A DNA stretch of 64,000 nt. It comes from Amphritea sp. 1_MG-2023. GTDB lineage: Bacteria; Pseudomonadota; Gammaproteobacteria; Pseudomonadales; Balneatricaceae. Shown in pieces: positions 27,516-35,973 of this stretch (positions within the stretch are counted from its first letter, which is position 1; every line of letters begins with the position of its first letter). The translations under genes and the position numbers were made by a program. Under the pieces are notes generated by a model, which worked only from the letters and a program-made list of their open reading frames with translations, was not told the origin of the DNA and did not search any database. The DNA is taken from NCBI RefSeq assembly GCF_030547545.1, contig NZ_JAUOQE010000001.1, forward strand, positions 124,001-188,000. Reading direction: 5' to 3'.

Positions 27516-28247
27516 ATGGGATTAACCAAAACCAACCCCGTGATCGGTATTGTCGATAGTGGTTATGGCTTTGCCGGTTCGGCTACAACCGGATGTGATC
27601 GGGTGATTGCCGCTCAAGGGTTTAGCTATGATCAGGGCATCGTTTTAACGCCGAGTAGTGTTGATCGGCTTGGCCATGGTTCGGCTCTGTTGGAGGTGAT
27701 AGCAACACAGGCTCCCGCCGCGTCGTTCGCTATTGCGCAGATCTTTCATGAGCGCTTAAGTACCACCCCGGCACAAGTGGCCGCGGCTATCGATTGGCTG
27801 GTTGAACAGCACGTTGATCTTATCAATCTGAGTTTAGGCTTACGTAATGATCGTGAGGTATTACGTGTCGCCTGTGAAAAAGCGATTGCCGCTGGCGTGA
27901 TCATCTGTGCTTCATCGCCGGCGAAAGGTGATCCGGTTTACCCTTCGGCATACCCCGGTGTGTTGCGTATGACCGGCGATGCCCGTTGTGAAAACGTCAC
28001 TCAGTTATCCTGCTTGAAAACCCAGTATGCGGATTTTGGTGGTTATGTTAAAGCGGCGAATGGTGTCATCGGTGCCAGTGCGGGGTGTGCGCAGATGACG
28101 GGCCACATCGGTCGTTATCTGTCTGAAGGTGGTCGGGCGGAGGCGACACTGATTGATCAATGGCTGCAACGTCAGGCGAGTTATTTTGGTGTTGAAGTGC
28201 GCTTCCCTAAGGCATCGGCGAATGTCAAACATAGCGAGGCTGAGTGA
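27516..28247 (+). CDS. qhpE: QhpE subtilisin-like leader protease
   Basis: 243 residues, a compact S8-family protease without a signal peptide or propeptide. The catalytic triad is visible: D14 in GIVDSGYG, H54 in RLGHGSALLEV and S188 in GASAGCAQMTG, where ordinary subtilisins have GTSMA. In characterised systems QhpE removes the 28-residue gamma leader inside the cytoplasm. ATG 27516 is preceded by GGAGG 9 bases upstream; an in-frame TTG at 27507 overlaps qhpF and is not needed. Its stop TGA overlaps the qhpG ATG (TGATG). Confidence 0.93.
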   Translation: MGLTKTNPVIGIVDSGYGFAGSATTGCDRVIAAQGFSYDQGIVLTPSSVDRLGHGSALLEVIATQAPAASFAIAQIFHERLSTTPAQVAAAIDWLVEQHVDLINLSLGLRNDREVLRVACEKAIAAGVIICASSPAKGDPVYPSAYPGVLRMTGDARCENVTQLSCLKTQYADFGGYVKAANGVIGASAGCAQMTGHIGRYLSEGGRAEATLIDQWLQRQASYFGVEVRFPKASANVKHSEAE

Positions 28248-29605
28248 TGCTGCAAGTGCAACAAACAATGGCACACATTATCGTCCTTGGGGGCGGCCCT
28301 GCAGGTGGTGCGACCGCATTAGGGTTAAAAAAACTCGGCTATGAAGTCATTGTCGTTACTCAACCACGCCCCTTTAAAGCGGTTGAAGGGATCTCCGAAA
28401 GAGTGCTGGAAGGCTTGCGCAATGCCGGTTTTAAACAGGCGCTTATCGATCTACCGGCGGCTTCACCACGAATGGCCAGTTGGAACGGTGAAACCAATAG
28501 TGCCAATAGCGAAAGACTGATTAATAGGCATGCGTTAGATCGAGGCATCGGATTGGATCTACAAGCGGCGGGCATCATGGTTATTGATGGACGTGTCGAT
28601 AAGGTTAACCGCAGCGATGCGGGGTATGTCGTTGCGGTGAAGACTGACGCTGAGACTGATGTTATACAGGTGATCAGCGCTGACTTTCTGGTTGAGGCGC
28701 GCGGGCGGAGTGCGCCCGGGGCTGGATTAAAACGTTTGCGCGGCAGTGAAACCGTATCCTTGTTGCAATATTGGCAGGGGGAACCCTGTCAACCGCAGTC
28801 GGCCGCCGAAAGCTTTAAAGATGGCTGGGCTTGGATGGCTGCTTGGTCAGATGGCACTCGCTATCTGCAACTGACCTTCGATGTTGTCAGTGCGAATCTG
28901 CCCGATAAATCTCAGTTAATCGATCACTGTAACCGTATCTTACGCACCCTGCCAAGCGCCGCGCCCTTTTTAGATAAAGCAGAACCCAGTGGGATTATTC
29001 ACGCCCGTACCAGCACACCGATTCTCTGTCGTGAAGCGGTGGGGGATAACTGGATTCGCGTCGGTGATGCCGCGATGGCGGTGGACCCTCTTTCCGGTAA
29101 CGGTATTTTTCAGGCGCTCTCCAGTGCGTTACAAGCACCGGCGGTGATCAATACCTTATTACAACAGCCGCAACGAGCCGCATTGGCTAAGCAGTTTTAT
29201 CAACAGCGAGTCGATCACCTGTTCTACCGTTTTGCGCGCATTGGGCGTGATTTTTATGCTTCAGAAGAGCGTTGGGATACGCCGTTTTGGTTGACTCGGC
29301 GTCACTGGCCGGATAATCAACCGCTGCATCAAGAAACCGATCCGAACTCACTGCAAGTGGTGACACTGCCGGTGGTTAGTAATGGCTTAATTACCGCTGA
29401 AGAGGTGGTGACCACTAATGATCAGCCCCTCGGTATCTGGCATCTGAATGGCTTAGCGATGGCGCCGGTGGTGCGCGCCTTGCAACAGCGCGGCATCGAT
29501 GAAAATCCGCAAGACTGCTTGCAACGAGTATTAGAGTTGCCACCGCAGACTGCCGCAGGGTTGACCCGTTGGCTCTATCAGAATCGCTGGTTAGCGACTC
29601 AGTAA
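28247..29605 (+). CDS. qhpG: QhpG FAD-dependent monooxygenase for CTQ biogenesis
   Basis: About 452 residues with the FAD dinucleotide motif GGGPAGG (residues 15-21) in IIVLGGGPAGGATALGL and the second FAD motif WIRVGDAAMAVDPLSGNGIFQAL. QhpG is known to dihydroxylate the cofactor Trp of the thioether-bridged gamma chain, the step before tryptophylquinone formation. The ATG at 28247 overlaps the qhpE stop, with GAGG 8 bases upstream. There is no signal peptide, in line with cytoplasmic action. It is the last gene of the maturation block and the only copy in the window. Confidence 0.92.
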   Translation: MLQVQQTMAHIIVLGGGPAGGATALGLKKLGYEVIVVTQPRPFKAVEGISERVLEGLRNAGFKQALIDLPAASPRMASWNGETNSANSERLINRHALDRGIGLDLQAAGIMVIDGRVDKVNRSDAGYVVAVKTDAETDVIQVISADFLVEARGRSAPGAGLKRLRGSETVSLLQYWQGEPCQPQSAAESFKDGWAWMAAWSDGTRYLQLTFDVVSANLPDKSQLIDHCNRILRTLPSAAPFLDKAEPSGIIHARTSTPILCREAVGDNWIRVGDAAMAVDPLSGNGIFQALSSALQAPAVINTLLQQPQRAALAKQFYQQRVDHLFYRFARIGRDFYASEERWDTPFWLTRRHWPDNQPLHQETDPNSLQVVTLPVVSNGLITAEEVVTTNDQPLGIWHLNGLAMAPVVRALQQRGIDENPQDCLQRVLELPPQTAAGLTRWLYQNRWLATQ

Positions 29606-29695
29606 CGGCATTAAACCGAGCTAAAACTGCTGTTTCGGTCTCGAAGCTAACTCTTGGCGAATCAATGAGTCGTTAGCGGAGTGAGCCATCCGAGG

Positions 29696-30169
29696 CTAGG
29701 CTGGCTGCCTCTCTGCGGTGAGTTTGTTGCGAATCTCCATCAACATCTGGCCAAAAGCATTATTGCCGCGCATATCGCGGCCACTGCCCCAGAAATAGTC
29801 GTATTGGCTGAGGTCGGCAATATGGATATCACCACTATCCAGCAATTGTTGCGCAATCTCGGGGTAAGTGCGGCATTTAATGTAAGTGCCTCGGGTCATT
29901 ACCGTTACTTTGACCTTATCCCAATCTTTACGCTTATTGTGCTGCTTGCTTTTGCCTAGCTTCATCGCCTCTGCTGGACTCGCTGCCTGACGGATCTGCT
30001 CAGCGTATTCTGTATCAGCAAACTTCATCGCTTGATAGTAATGTTCCACCGAAGGCCACTCATAACCGTCTAACTCAAATGCATGATTTGCATAAGCGGC
30101 TAATGGATTATTGGGATCATTACGCTGAATAATAAGGCGCTTTGGTTCTTCTTTAGGTTTAAAAAACAT
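29696..30169 (-). CDS. NADAR-family protein (YbiA-like N-glycosidase)
   Basis: 157 residues. The NADAR domain fills the protein: NPLAAYANHAFELDGYEWPSVEHYYQAMKF, then KSKQHNKRKDWDKVK, and the C-terminal YDYFWGSGRDMRGNNAFGQMLMEIR. E. coli YbiA and relatives cleave the glycosidic bond of damaged riboflavin intermediates or ADP-ribosyl groups. It is convergent with qhpG and not obviously tied to amine oxidation. GGAA lies before ATG 30169. Confidence 0.9.
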   Translation of the reverse strand: MFFKPKEEPKRLIIQRNDPNNPLAAYANHAFELDGYEWPSVEHYYQAMKFADTEYAEQIRQAASPAEAMKLGKSKQHNKRKDWDKVKVTVMTRGTYIKCRTYPEIAQQLLDSGDIHIADLSQYDYFWGSGRDMRGNNAFGQMLMEIRNKLTAERQPA

Positions 30170-30191
30170 GTTTTTTCCAAGTTATCTCGGG

Positions 30192-30288
30192 CGTTTAGCT
30201 AACTACTGGGGCGAGTCAGAGGCGTGTAAACGACGTAGAGGTCGGTATTCTCGTTAAGTATCGGCGGTCAGCCTAGCGCCCCTAAACG
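30192..30288. other. Long inverted repeat with potential RNA structure
   Basis: CGTTTA (30192) pairs with TAAACG (30283) and GGGGCG (30208) with CGCCCC (30277), enclosing about 63 bases with GTCGG/CGGTC-like repeats. No T tract or gene is present. It may be a folded leader or small RNA in the 271-base gap, or a chance structure. Confidence 0.3.
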
Positions 30289-30388
30289 AGAGTCCTGCAA
30301 TCAAAGCGCTAAGGTAGCGGTTTTCCTGCTGAAGGAAAAGCATTGTTTTTGCGGGAGATGATGAGGATTGGGTGATGGTGTGGGGGGG

Positions 30389-30418
30389 AAAGAGCCGCAA
30401 AGCGTTCTGCGACTCTTT
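30389..30418 (-). terminator. Terminator-like hairpin after ALDH 30441-31940
   Basis: AAAGAGCCGCA and TGCGACTCTTT form an imperfect 11-bp stem 22 bases past the ALDH stop. No long T tract follows on the minus strand. Confidence 0.5.
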
Positions 30419-30440
30419 TGGGTTAACGAGGGGTTCGGCT

Positions 30441-31940
30441 TTAGATACTCATCAATACCGATTTTACTTCGGTGTAATGCTCGATGACATCGCTGCCCAT
30501 CTCTCGGCCTAGGCCTGATTGCTTATATCCACCAAACGGTAGCGCCGGGTCGAGGGCGGTATGGCAGTTAACCCATACTGAGCCTGATTTAATGCGCGGA
30601 ATCATACGGTGCACTTGGGATAGGTTATTTGACCAGATGCTGGCGCCGAGGCCGTATTGGCTATCGTTAGCGATACGCACCGCTTCTTCAATATCATCAA
30701 AGGGCATTGCCACCAATACCGGACCAAAAATCTCTTCCTGTACCACGCTGGCGGTTTGATCGACATCCACCATTACTGTGGGTTCAACGAAGAAGCCTGG
30801 GCCGTCAACGGGACCACCCCCAGTGGTAATGGTGGCACCACTATTACGCCCTTGGTCGATATAGTTACACACCCGCTGTTGCTGTTTCGCCGAGATCAAT
30901 GGCCCCATCTGCGTATTAGGGTTTAGACCTGCCCCGATCGTCATCTCTTCGGCAATACTGGAAATATCGGCGACAACGTTATCGAAGTGCTTTTTATGAA
31001 CATATAAACGTGAACCGGCACAGCAGACCTGCCCCTGATTGAAGAAGATGGCATTGGCTGCACCCGCAGCGGCGGTTGGAAGGTCGGCATCTTCTAAAAC
31101 GATGGTGGGAGATTTACCCCCGAGTTCCAATGTTACCCGCGTCATGGTATCCATGGCGGCTTTACCGATGAGCTTGCCCACCTCGGTTGACCCAGTAAAG
31201 GTAAGCTTATCCACATCGGGATGATGGGACAGTGCCGCACCGGCTTCGATACCGGTGCCGGTAACCACATTCAATACGCCCGGTGGATAACCCGCTTCCA
31301 ATGCTAGTTTACCCAGCATCAAGGCGGTGAGTGGTGTTTCATCGGCGGGTTTCAGTACCACGGTACAGCCCGACGCGAGTGCCGGGCCGAGCTTCCAGCA
31401 GGCGAGTAGCAGCGGGAAGTTCCAAGCGACAATCGCGCCGACCACACCAACGGCTTCCCGACGGGTATACCCGTGGAACTGAGCATCCGGCATAAAGGGT
31501 ACCGAGACATCAACACTACGGCCTTCGATTTTAGTCGCGAAACCGGCCATGTATCGGAGAAAGTCGATCGCCAGACGAATATCGACATGTTCTGCAACGG
31601 CGACGCTTTTACCATTATCCAGGGTTTCGATTTCAGCTAGCAATCCCGCATTTTTTTCAATGAGGTCGGCGAAGTTCCATAATAGCTTTTGACGGTCGAC
31701 GGGTTTGATACGGCTCCAATCAGAATCTTCGAAAGTTTGACGGGCCATGGCAACGGCTTTATCGATATCGGCCTTATTGCCGCTCGGAACCGTCGTTAGT
31801 TGTTCGCCGTCGGCGGGGTTGATCACCGGCAGAGTACGGCCATCTTCAGCTTCGAGCCACTGATCACCGATGAGAAATTTATGTTGACGCTGAATAAAGT
31901 CTAGCGCCGCGGTGGATGGGGAGAATGTTGCTTCGCTCAT
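30441..31940 (-). CDS. Aldehyde dehydrogenase, phenylacetaldehyde-type
   Basis: 499 residues of the ALDH superfamily: AWNFPLLLACWKLGPALASGCTVVLKPADETP, nucleotide loop FTGSTEVGK, general base in TLELGGKSP, catalytic Cys in NQGQVCCAGSRLYVHK, and the C-terminal PFGGYKQSGLGREMG. Overall layout matches phenylacetaldehyde dehydrogenases (FeaB, PeaE) that act after amine oxidases. It lies between the two QHNDH units, divergent from copy 2, and has its own excellent minus-strand -24/-12 promoter at 32041-32056. It therefore probably responds to the same sigma54 activator as QHNDH copy 2. Confidence 0.9.
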   Translation of the reverse strand: MSEATFSPSTAALDFIQRQHKFLIGDQWLEAEDGRTLPVINPADGEQLTTVPSGNKADIDKAVAMARQTFEDSDWSRIKPVDRQKLLWNFADLIEKNAGLLAEIETLDNGKSVAVAEHVDIRLAIDFLRYMAGFATKIEGRSVDVSVPFMPDAQFHGYTRREAVGVVGAIVAWNFPLLLACWKLGPALASGCTVVLKPADETPLTALMLGKLALEAGYPPGVLNVVTGTGIEAGAALSHHPDVDKLTFTGSTEVGKLIGKAAMDTMTRVTLELGGKSPTIVLEDADLPTAAAGAANAIFFNQGQVCCAGSRLYVHKKHFDNVVADISSIAEEMTIGAGLNPNTQMGPLISAKQQQRVCNYIDQGRNSGATITTGGGPVDGPGFFVEPTVMVDVDQTASVVQEEIFGPVLVAMPFDDIEEAVRIANDSQYGLGASIWSNNLSQVHRMIPRIKSGSVWVNCHTALDPALPFGGYKQSGLGREMGSDVIEHYTEVKSVLMSI

Positions 31941-32040
31941 ATTATTAAACCTTCTTATCGTTATGTTGTTAATGGCAGGTTGTTAGTGACAGAGCTCTGA
32001 CATCCCGCACAGATAATCTGATACTCAGTGGTGTGCTTAT

Positions 32041-32056
32041 CGCAAGGGCTGTGCCA
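32041..32056 (-). promoter_or_regulatory. Sigma54 promoter of the ALDH gene
   Basis: On the minus strand TGGCACAGCCCTTGCG matches TGGCACG-N4-TTGCA at 14 of the key bases, with GG and GC 10 bases apart. The predicted start is near 32029, about 90 bases before the ALDH ATG. Confidence 0.82.
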
Positions 32057-32307
32057 GAGTTAGGGGTTTTGTGTAAGCTATTGTTTTATAGAGATTTATC
32101 TTGTTTGTGGGCTGGCGGTTATTGAGCCTGCGGTGCTGACCGATTGTTTTACTCTGAGACAGAGTGTTAAAAAATAAGTCACCCAAACTGTTGCTGCAGC
32201 ATCTCTCAAGAGCGTCGCTGTAATCGTTTGTAGTACGGTAACTTGGGGTCGGTTAATTAAGGCAATGGCTAAGCGGATAAACGAATGCGATAGGGTTGAT
32301 GGTGACT

Positions 32308-32334
32308 GTTACATTTTTGAACAGCGGTGTTACG
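32308..32334. repeat. GTTACAT-type boxes upstream of QHNDH operon 2
   Basis: GTTACAT (32308), TGAACAG (32318) and GTTACG (32329) recur at 10 and about 21 bases. They lie 86 bases or more upstream of the sigma54 site at 32420, a suitable place for an enhancer-binding activator or a second regulator. Confidence 0.45.
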
Positions 32335-32419
32335 TAATAAAACACTCGTTAAGCTGTTTAGCCCTAGTGATTTAGCCTTTTTTTATCTAGGTCTTTGAAA
32401 AATATAGAGTTGTTTCTCT

Positions 32420-32435
32420 TGGCACACGCCGTGCA
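32420..32435 (+). promoter_or_regulatory. Sigma54 promoter of QHNDH operon 2
   Basis: TGGCACACGCCGTGCA has the invariant GG and GC 10 bases apart and differs at two positions from the site at 10410. The predicted start is about 62 bases before the qhpA2 start codon. Confidence 0.82.
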
Positions 32436-32508
32436 ACGTATCTTCGCAGGTTAGAACTATGGGTGGTGTGAGGCTATCCAATTAAATTAACAACAAAGGA
32501 GTCTGGCC

Positions 32509-34110
32509 TTGATGAAGAATTTTAAACTTCCCCGGTTAACGGGTGGCTTATTGCTAGCAGGGGTTATCCTGCCCGTCAGCGCGGTACAGGCGGCTGATGC
32601 AGAAGCGATCATTCAAACTAAATGTATGGCGTGCCATACCCAAGAGCAAGCGGAACCTCTAGAGATGAGTCGTATGAGTCATCAACGTAAAACCCCAGAG
32701 GGCTGGTTGATGACGATTGCGCGCATGCAGGTGATGCATGGTCTTGATGTCAGCGATGAAGAGCGACGTACCTTGGTGAAATATTTTGCCGATAAACAAG
32801 GGTTGGCACCGGAAGAAACGGCTGGGGCTCGGTATGCGCTGGAGCGCCGTTTAAACACGATGGAAAGCTTTGAATCAGCCAACTTCGAGCAGATGTGTGC
32901 TCGCTGCCACTCCGGTGCGCGGGTTGAGTTGCAACGTCGTCCGGCAGAAGAATGGAAACATCTGGTGAACTTCCATTTGGGTCAATGGCCTAGTTTGGAG
33001 TATCAGGCGCAAGCACGAGATCGTGACTGGATGGGGCTGGCATTTAAGCAGATGGTGCCGGAACTCGCCAGTAATTTCCCACTGCAATCAGCGAGTTGGG
33101 ATAATTGGCAAAAAGTCACCAAGGTGCCGGTTAGCGGCAGTTGGAGCTTTAGCGCACAGATGCCCGTGAAAGGGGATGCTCGCGGCGTGATGACGATTAC
33201 GGGTGGTAAAGGTGATCAGTATCAAGTCAGCATCGACGGTGAATACGCCGATGGTTCTGCGCTGAAAGGTAGTGGTACGGCGATTGTCTATACCGGTTAT
33301 GAGTGGCGCGCTAATCTCACCGTCGATGGCGTCAAAATGCGTCAAGTCTTTGCCCTCTCCGCTGATGGTGCTGAGCTCACTGGGCGTATGTTTGAGACAA
33401 TACATGATGAAGCGGGTATGGATTTCGCGGCGGTGCGCAGCGGTAGTTCGCCGACCTTATTGTCGGTGCAACCTGAGTTTATTCGTGCTGGTAGTACGCA
33501 GGTACTAACACTGGTGGGCACCGGCTTAGGTAAGCAGATCTCTCTCGGTGATGGCGTGAGTGTCGTGAGTGAAATCTATCGTGATGATAACAAAGTGGTG
33601 GTGCAAGCAACGGCCAATAATAAGGCGCAACTCGGCCCACGCAATGTCGATGCAGGTAAAGCGACAGGGGCTACACTGAACGTCTATAACAACGTTGATC
33701 GTATCAATGTCGTGCCTAGCTTCGCGGTTGCGCGTGTCGGTGGCAACGGTGGTTCAACACCAAAATATAATGCTTATTTCCAAGCGGAAGCGTGGATGAA
33801 TGGCGCCGACGGTCAGCCGGATACGGCGGATGATATGCGTATCGGTTATGTGCCGGCTAAGTGGCATGTAGAACCCTTTAATGAGCAGGCTGCCGTCGAC
33901 CGCGATGTGCACTTTACCGGGCGTATGGATGAGAAAACCGGTGTCTTCACTACCGCCGGTGCAGGGCCCAACCCTGAGCGACGTATGTCGACCAATAATG
34001 CTGGTAATCTGAAAGTGATTGCAGACGTGATGGATGGCGATAAAGCGTTGAGTGCTGAAGGTCAGATGATTGTTACGGTGCAGCGTTGGAATAATCCACC
34101 TCTGCCATAG
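32509..34110 (+). CDS. qhpA: QHNDH alpha subunit (di-heme), copy 2
   Basis: 533 residues, paralogue of the protein at 21133. The signal peptide ends near VQA; heme sites are CMACH (39-43) and CARCH (130-134). The HQRKTPEGWLMT segment, the VARVGGNGGSTPKYN region and the LTGRMFETIHDE segment are shared with copy 1. The start is taken as TTG 32509 (AAGGAG 7 bases upstream; the context GGCCTTGA is the same as in copy 1); ATG 32512, one codon later, is the alternative. It is first gene of a sigma54-driven A-D-C-B operon that lacks its own maturation genes. Confidence 0.92.
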   Translation: MMKNFKLPRLTGGLLLAGVILPVSAVQAADAEAIIQTKCMACHTQEQAEPLEMSRMSHQRKTPEGWLMTIARMQVMHGLDVSDEERRTLVKYFADKQGLAPEETAGARYALERRLNTMESFESANFEQMCARCHSGARVELQRRPAEEWKHLVNFHLGQWPSLEYQAQARDRDWMGLAFKQMVPELASNFPLQSASWDNWQKVTKVPVSGSWSFSAQMPVKGDARGVMTITGGKGDQYQVSIDGEYADGSALKGSGTAIVYTGYEWRANLTVDGVKMRQVFALSADGAELTGRMFETIHDEAGMDFAAVRSGSSPTLLSVQPEFIRAGSTQVLTLVGTGLGKQISLGDGVSVVSEIYRDDNKVVVQATANNKAQLGPRNVDAGKATGATLNVYNNVDRINVVPSFAVARVGGNGGSTPKYNAYFQAEAWMNGADGQPDTADDMRIGYVPAKWHVEPFNEQAAVDRDVHFTGRMDEKTGVFTTAGAGPNPERRMSTNNAGNLKVIADVMDGDKALSAEGQMIVTVQRWNNPPLP

Positions 34111-34193
34111 GGGCTTGAATAGCACCTAAGCGATGTTATTAGCCGATTGGCGACTGACATCAGGATAACAATAAAAGTGAGGAGGGTCGTTCT

Positions 34194-35627
34194 ATGGGCG
34201 CCCAATTAAATCTGGTAGAGCAAAACTTGCATCTCGTCGCCGTCAGTTCGCGACAGATGTTGTTTCATATTCCGTCCAGTAGCTTGTTTGAGTTAGATGG
34301 TCTGACAGCGCAGTTAATCGAGCGCTTACGCAGTCATCCGGAGCAGACCGCAGAACAGTTGATTGGTGAACTGTCGGCGCAATTTCCGGCGGCTCAGATT
34401 GCTGAAACGCTGCAAGAACTGATTGCGTTAGAGCTGGTGAGTGATGGCTCACCTTTAACGCCTGAGATTGCGCTGAAAAAGATCACCGAGTTTCCTTTAA
34501 ATACCCTGGTATTAAATGTGAACACCGGTTGCAACCTTAGCTGCAGTTATTGCTATAAAGAGGATCTAGATAAGCCGTCTGAAGGTAAGAAAATGGCGTT
34601 CGATACGGCACGTCAGTCGATCGAAATGCTGATCGCTGAATCACCCAATGAAAACCGTTATAACATCGTTTTCTTCGGTGGTGAGCCGCTCTCGAATCTG
34701 GGGCTTATCAAAGAGGTGGTGGCGTATTGCGAAGCGCGGTTTGCCGAGCTGGGTAAACCGGTGGATTTCACCATGACCACCAATGCGACGTTACTGACAG
34801 AAGAGATCGCCGACTGGCTTAATGAGCACCGTTTTGGTCTCTCTGTGAGTATGGATGGCCCGAAAGCGATTCATGATAAAAACCGGATCACCGTGGGTGG
34901 GCAGGGGACTTATGATGTGGTCAGTCGCAAAGCCAAAATGCTGCTGTCCCGGTTCCGCGCTCGACCGATTGGGGCGAGAGTGACACTGACTAAAGGTGTC
35001 ACCGATGTACGTCAAATCTGGGATCATCTGTTTAACGAATTAGGTTTCTCTGAAGTCGGTTTTGCGCCGGTTACCTCCGGTGACATTAGCTACTATAACC
35101 TCAGTGATGCCGAGTTAGTTGATGTTTTTCGTAACATGAAAATGCTGGGTCAAGAGTACCTTGAGGCCGCGTTGGAACATCGTAATATTGGCTTTTCCAA
35201 TATGCATCAGTTGATCACCGATCTTCACGAGGGTAATAAAAAAGCCCTGCCTTGTGGCGCTGGAGTGGCTTTATTAGCCGTGGATCATGAAGGTGGTTTA
35301 AATCTCTGTCATCGTTTTACCGGTTCTGATCTGGATACCTTTGGTGATGTACAAACCGGTATCGATAAAGAACGCCTCGGTGGTTTCCTTGAACAGCGTC
35401 TCGATCGCACCGACACCGGTTGCTCGAGCTGCCGTATTCGTAATCTCTGTTCCGGTGGGTGTTATCACGAAAGTTACGCCCGTTTTGAAGATCCGGCTCA
35501 ACCTGTTTATCACTACTGCGATCTGATGCGCGATTGGGTGGACTTCGGTATCGAAGTTTACAGCCGCATCATGGCCGAAAATCCGGCCTTTATCGACAGT
35601 TACATATCTCCTCGGAGGGCTCATTGA
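34194..35627 (+). CDS. qhpD: QhpD radical-SAM/SPASM maturase, copy 2
   Basis: 477 residues, equal in layout to the copy at 22791: radical-SAM motif CNLSCSYC with the first Cys again at residue 113, [22 protein letters not shown], and the C-terminal auxiliary cluster region [22 protein letters not shown]. It installs thioether bridges in the gamma chain encoded directly downstream. GGAGGGTCGTTCT precedes the ATG. Since a dedicated QhpD is retained while QhpE/F/G are single, the maturase appears to be the subunit-specific step. Confidence 0.94.
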   Translation: MGAQLNLVEQNLHLVAVSSRQMLFHIPSSSLFELDGLTAQLIERLRSHPEQTAEQLIGELSAQFPAAQIAETLQELIALELVSDGSPLTPEIALKKITEFPLNTLVLNVNTGCNLSCSYCYKEDLDKPSEGKKMAFDTARQSIEMLIAESPNENRYNIVFFGGEPLSNLGLIKEVVAYCEARFAELGKPVDFTMTTNATLLTEEIADWLNEHRFGLSVSMDGPKAIHDKNRITVGGQGTYDVVSRKAKMLLSRFRARPIGARVTLTKGVTDVRQIWDHLFNELGFSEVGFAPVTSGDISYYNLSDAELVDVFRNMKMLGQEYLEAALEHRNIGFSNMHQLITDLHEGNKKALPCGAGVALLAVDHEGGLNLCHRFTGSDLDTFGDVQTGIDKERLGGFLEQRLDRTDTGCSSCRIRNLCSGGCYHESYARFEDPAQPVYHYCDLMRDWVDFGIEVYSRIMAENPAFIDSYISPRRAH

Positions 35628-35628
35628 T

Positions 35629-35955
35629 ATGAAACATCTCAAGCCTGTTAATAACAAAGCACATACTCTCACTCAAGCCGTTGTCGATGATCAGGTCGAA
35701 GAAGTCGTGGCGATGCAATCGATAGCGGGCTGTACCGCGACGACCGACCCCGGTTGGGAAATTGATGCCTTTGGTGGCGTCACTTCCCTGTGTCAGCCAA
35801 TGGAATCTGATCTTTATGGTTGTGCCGATCCATGCTGGTGGCCTGCTCAAGTGCCCGACATGATGAACACCTATCCTGACTGGAATGAGCAAGCCACTAA
35901 TTCTGCTGAAAACTGGCGCAACCTGGGAACTGTATTCCCTGCTGATAAAGACTAA
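35629..35955 (+). CDS. qhpC: QHNDH gamma subunit precursor, copy 2
   Basis: 108 residues, same length as copy 1. The 28-residue leader ends with VEEVVA in both. In mature numbering Cys7, Glu16, Cys27, Asp33, Cys37, Cys41, Trp43 and Asp49 are all present ([15 protein letters not shown]). The two leaders differ mostly between residues 6 and 22, while the last six residues before the cut are identical, consistent with shared processing by one QhpE. The ATG follows the qhpD2 stop by 1 base, with CGGAGG upstream. Confidence 0.96.
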   Translation: MKHLKPVNNKAHTLTQAVVDDQVEEVVAMQSIAGCTATTDPGWEIDAFGGVTSLCQPMESDLYGCADPCWWPAQVPDMMNTYPDWNEQATNSAENWRNLGTVFPADKD

Positions 35956-35973
35956 CGGAACAGGATGCTTACG

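Noticed and set aside
33754-34125. Long antisense frames within the QHNDH genes
   Set aside because: They are shadows of conserved genes on the plus strand with no independent support.
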